Source: an uncultured Prevotellaceae bacterium (lineage in GTDB: Bacteria; Bacteroidota; Bacteroidia; Bacteroidales; Bacteroidaceae). From it: a stretch of DNA of 7,943 bases. Made by a program: the position numbers and the translations under genes. Positions 5,819 through 7,943 of the stretch are shown one piece after another (position 1 is the first letter of the stretch; every line of letters begins with the position of its first letter). The notes under the pieces were generated by a model. The model was not told the DNA's origin, searched no databases, and saw nothing but the letters and a program-made list of their open reading frames with translations. The stretch spans positions 1 to 7,943 of the forward strand of contig CAMHPM010000062.1 in NCBI GenBank assembly GCA_946187025.1. The letters are read 5' to 3'.

Positions 5819-5974
5819 TTATCTTATCAGTTGCTTTGTGCTGCTGCCATCATCCTTGCGGATAATGTTGATGCCTCGCTGTGTGTTGTTAAGCTTGCGT
5901 CCGTCAACAGAGTAGATTTGGCTTTTGCCTGTAGGGATACGCTTCACGCTCTCTATGCTGCTGCTTTGCTGGTC
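5819..5974 (-). pseudogene. orphan T9SS-type C-terminal domain (remnant of a secreted protein)
   Basis: The minus strand ends with a stretch typical of C-terminal tails of secreted Prevotella proteins: IESVKRIP, then IYSVDGRKLNNTQRGINIIR, ending STKQLIR before a TAA stop. Upstream, the same frame gives an AT-rich run of hydrophobic residues (FSFHFLLFSIVFIIYLHIF) and stays open only to about 6103, with nothing resembling an enzyme or binding domain. I read 5819-5974 as the surviving tail of a gene whose body was deleted. A small intact membrane-anchored protein starting at 6103 is possible but less likely. The hairpin at 6086-6128 separates it from the GH97 gene. Confidence 0.6.
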
Positions 5975-6085
5975 GATGAGATACCATATATGCATAAAAA
6001 TGTGCAAATAGATGATGAAAACGATGCTGAAAAGAAGAAAATGAAATGAAAAGTAGCACATGGGTGCTGACATGCATATACGAAA

Positions 6086-6128
6086 ATTGCCATCCTTGCA
6101 CATGCTCTCACATGCTCAGGATGGCAAT
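6086..6128 (-). terminator. hairpin terminator after the GH97 gene
   Basis: A perfect 11-bp stem (6086-6096 with 6118-6128) lies 20 bp after the GH97 stop. The loop is 21 nt and holds CACATGCTC twice (6099-6107 and 6109-6117). On the minus strand the stem's final TTTT-like run is followed by TTCG, so the U tract is short. Termination or an mRNA-stabilising 3' end are both possible. Confidence 0.6.
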
Positions 6129-6148
6129 AGCCGGTATCGTTATTAACT

Positions 6149-7943
6149 TTATTTCTCTATCGCTATCACGAATCCGCCACCCGATGCCATGTGGATGTCG
6201 AGTGTTGTGGACGATGTGACTTGCTGGGTCTTTGCCTTGTAGTCGGTAGCTACATGGTCGGCATTCACTCCATCGACCATGATGCGTGCTGTGTGGGTGC
6301 CGGCAGGCAGGAACGAGAGCGGCAGACGTATGTCGCGAGCCTGCCACGAGGTCTCGCCTGCCACGAAGTAGTTGCCATGCTCATCGGTGCGCAGGGTGAC
6401 GATATATTCACCCATCTTGCCTTGCAGTATCTTCATCGACGTGTAGCGCGATGGCAGGGAGGCAAGGAAGCGTGTGCATTCGTCTTCCTTCATGTAGATG
6501 GTAGGGTTGTCGGCAAACATGGTGAGCGGCGACTCGTGTACCACATAGTGTGCCATCTGGTGACAGCGTGTACCCATGGTCATCGGGTTGTTGTTCACAG
6601 GCTGGAAGTCCTTTGCAGTAGCATTACGGAAGCCGCCTGGAGTGAAGTCAACATATCCGCTTTGCATACGAATGTAAGGGAATGTGACATCGTAGAGCGG
6701 CATGTCTTGCTCGCCGTTCTTGGTCCATTTGGCCTCTTCCATGCCAAACACAGCCTCGAAATTCACGATGTTGGGGTAGGTGCGGTTGATGCCTGTAGGG
6801 GCATATATACCGTGGTAGTCGAGCATCATGTGATACTTGGCACACACATCGGCTATGCGGTAAATCATCTCAACACCTGTCTGGTCGTTGCGGTCGAGGA
6901 AATCTACCTTGAAACCAGCTATACCCATCTCCGAATACTTCTTGCAGATGGCCTCGATATTGCGGTCGAGGCAGTTGAACACACACCACAGGATGAGCCG
7001 TACATTCCGTTGCTTTGCATACAGGGTGAGCATCGGGAGGTCGATCTCGGGTATGGTGGTAAGCAGATCACCTGATGATGGCTTATACCATCCCTCGTCG
7101 AGGATGATGTACTCAAGTCCGTACTTCGATGCAAAGTCGATATAATACTTATATGTGTCGTTGTTGATACCCGAAACGAAGTCAACACCACTGATGCTCC
7201 AGTCGTTCCACCAGTCCCATGCCACACGTCCAGGCTTCACCCACGAGTAGTCGCCAATGCGGTTGGGAGCTGCAAGTGCATACACCATGTTGTTGACAGG
7301 CATCTCAGTATCGTCGTGAGCCACTGCAACGATGCGCCAAGGGAAGGTGCGGTTGCCTGTGCATCGGGCTATGTAGTCCTCGGTCGATGTGACATACAGC
7401 TGGTCGCGCCACTGATAGTGGTCGGTGGTCTTAGGATATTTCGCAAACGAAGCCTTGAGGTTCAAGCCCTCGGCATGGAGGAACATGCCCGGATAGGCCT
7501 CGAGGTCGCTCTCCATGATGGTCACCTTGCGCACCGTTTCATCAATAGTGACAGGCAGGAAAGCCAGCAACGACGACTGACGTGAAACTGGTGCCTTGGC
7601 GTATGTGGCCTGGAAAGCCATGGCTTCGGGTTTGCGCGGATTGGTAGTGAGCGGCAGGTAGGTGACGTAATCGTTGTCGAACGTGAAGTCGGCCTGCTCG
7701 TTCTCTATTATATACTCGCCCTTAAAGCCTGTAGTGACATATCGGTAGGCAACACCTTCGTCGAATGCATGCAGCTCGACCGACACGCCGCAGTTGAGGC
7801 GCACCGTAGCTTGGTTGTAGGCAGAATGGAACTGAGCCTGACGATAGAGTGGGGCGGTGATGTCCTCGCTCATACTCTTCACCACAGCCTTGCCCGTGAT
7901 CTTTGCCTCGCCCACATGCACTGTCTTCTTGCCTTGACTGATG
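6149..7943 (-). CDS. glycoside hydrolase family 97 (alpha-glucosidase/alpha-galactosidase), 5' truncated
   Basis: A GH97 (SusB-related) enzyme that removes alpha-linked glucose or galactose from oligosaccharides, usually in the periplasm of Bacteroidetes. The frame is open past the GTG at 7921 to the right edge (ISQGKKTVHVGEAK), so the signal peptide and first strands are missing; 590 residues are visible from 7921. Residues 1-225 are the N-terminal beta-sandwich (DEGVAYRYV at 54-62). The TIM barrel follows, with AWDWWNDWS at 234-242, YIILDEGWY at 271-279, GFKVDFLDRNDQ at 336-347 and NFEAVFGMEEAKW at 387-399. From about 500 on is the C-terminal beta-sandwich (VAGETSWQARDI). Asp340 in KVDF fits the nucleophile of the retaining GH97 subgroup. 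Glu389 is the likeliest general acid, with Glu395 as an alternative. Substrate cannot be fixed from sequence. The C-terminus has no T9SS domain, which fits a periplasmic enzyme. Confidence 0.93.
   Translation of the reverse strand, partial: ISQGKKTVHVGEAKITGKAVVKSMSEDITAPLYRQAQFHSAYNQATVRLNCGVSVELHAFDEGVAYRYVTTGFKGEYIIENEQADFTFDNDYVTYLPLTTNPRKPEAMAFQATYAKAPVSRQSSLLAFLPVTIDETVRKVTIMESDLEAYPGMFLHAEGLNLKASFAKYPKTTDHYQWRDQLYVTSTEDYIARCTGNRTFPWRIVAVAHDDTEMPVNNMVYALAAPNRIGDYSWVKPGRVAWDWWNDWSISGVDFVSGINNDTYKYYIDFASKYGLEYIILDEGWYKPSSGDLLTTIPEIDLPMLTLYAKQRNVRLILWCVFNCLDRNIEAICKKYSEMGIAGFKVDFLDRNDQTGVEMIYRIADVCAKYHMMLDYHGIYAPTGINRTYPNIVNFEAVFGMEEAKWTKNGEQDMPLYDVTFPYIRMQSGYVDFTPGGFRNATAKDFQPVNNNPMTMGTRCHQMAHYVVHESPLTMFADNPTIYMKEDECTRFLASLPSRYTSMKILQGKMGEYIVTLRTDEHGNYFVAGETSWQARDIRLPLSFLPAGTHTARIMVDGVNADHVATDYKAKTQQVTSSTTLDIHMASGGGFVIAIEK

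Noticed and set aside
5649..6049. Overlapping plus-strand open frames upstream of hsp20
   Set aside because: Translations have no domain features, and the minus strand here holds the orphan sorting tail, a better explanation for part of the open frame.
6191..7075. Plus-strand open frame of 294 codons opposite GH97
   Set aside because: Shadow of a gene with strong family motifs; the translation is rich in His, Val and Cys as expected from antisense GC-biased codons.

Overview
The window looks like a chromosomal segment of a member of the Bacteroidota, most likely a Prevotella-like (Prevotellaceae) gut or oral anaerobe. The reasons are a GH97 enzyme and a GH2 beta-galactosidase of polysaccharide-degrader type, two C-terminal domains resembling type IX secretion (T9SS) sorting domains with a Prevotella-style ending, promoters of the Bacteroidetes form TTTG-N19-TAnnTTTG, and mostly absent Shine-Dalgarno sequences. 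This is a judgement from motifs and remembered families, not from a database search.

Layout. Positions 1-1694 (+) hold the 3' part of a large secreted beta-galactosidase: the GH2 C-terminal domain, a chitobiase-C-like domain, a discoidin (F5/8C, CBM32-like) domain, a probable beta-trefoil domain and a T9SS-like tail. Everything else is on the minus strand, so this gene converges on a shared hairpin terminator (1753-1784), one arm of which lies in an exact 20-bp tandem duplication. Reading leftwards on the minus strand from the right edge: a 5'-truncated GH97 glycosidase (6149-7943) with a hairpin after it; an orphaned T9SS-type C-terminal domain (5819-5974) with no body attached; an Hsp20 small heat-shock protein (5189-5617) with an unusually good Shine-Dalgarno and a classic terminator; a HerA/YjgR-type ATPase gene (3081-4648) broken by a frameshift; pheS (2028-3047) only 33 bp further on; and tRNA-Asp(GTC) (1791-1864) with its own textbook Bacteroidetes promoter.

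How it fits together. The two ends are carbohydrate-degradation genes cut by the window edges. The middle is a housekeeping block (translation, protein folding, a DNA-translocase-like ATPase). The broken ATPase gene and pheS look co-transcribed, so the frameshift lies upstream of an essential gene.

The most unusual part is the gap between hsp20 and the ATPase gene. About 286 bp (4820-5105) are built on a strict 22-bp period, but with three successive unrelated repeat sequences sharing that period. A second, shorter pair of repeats with the same 22-bp spacing lies upstream of hsp20 (5763-5806). This may be a diversified intergenic repeat element, and it is the best candidate for something undescribed here.
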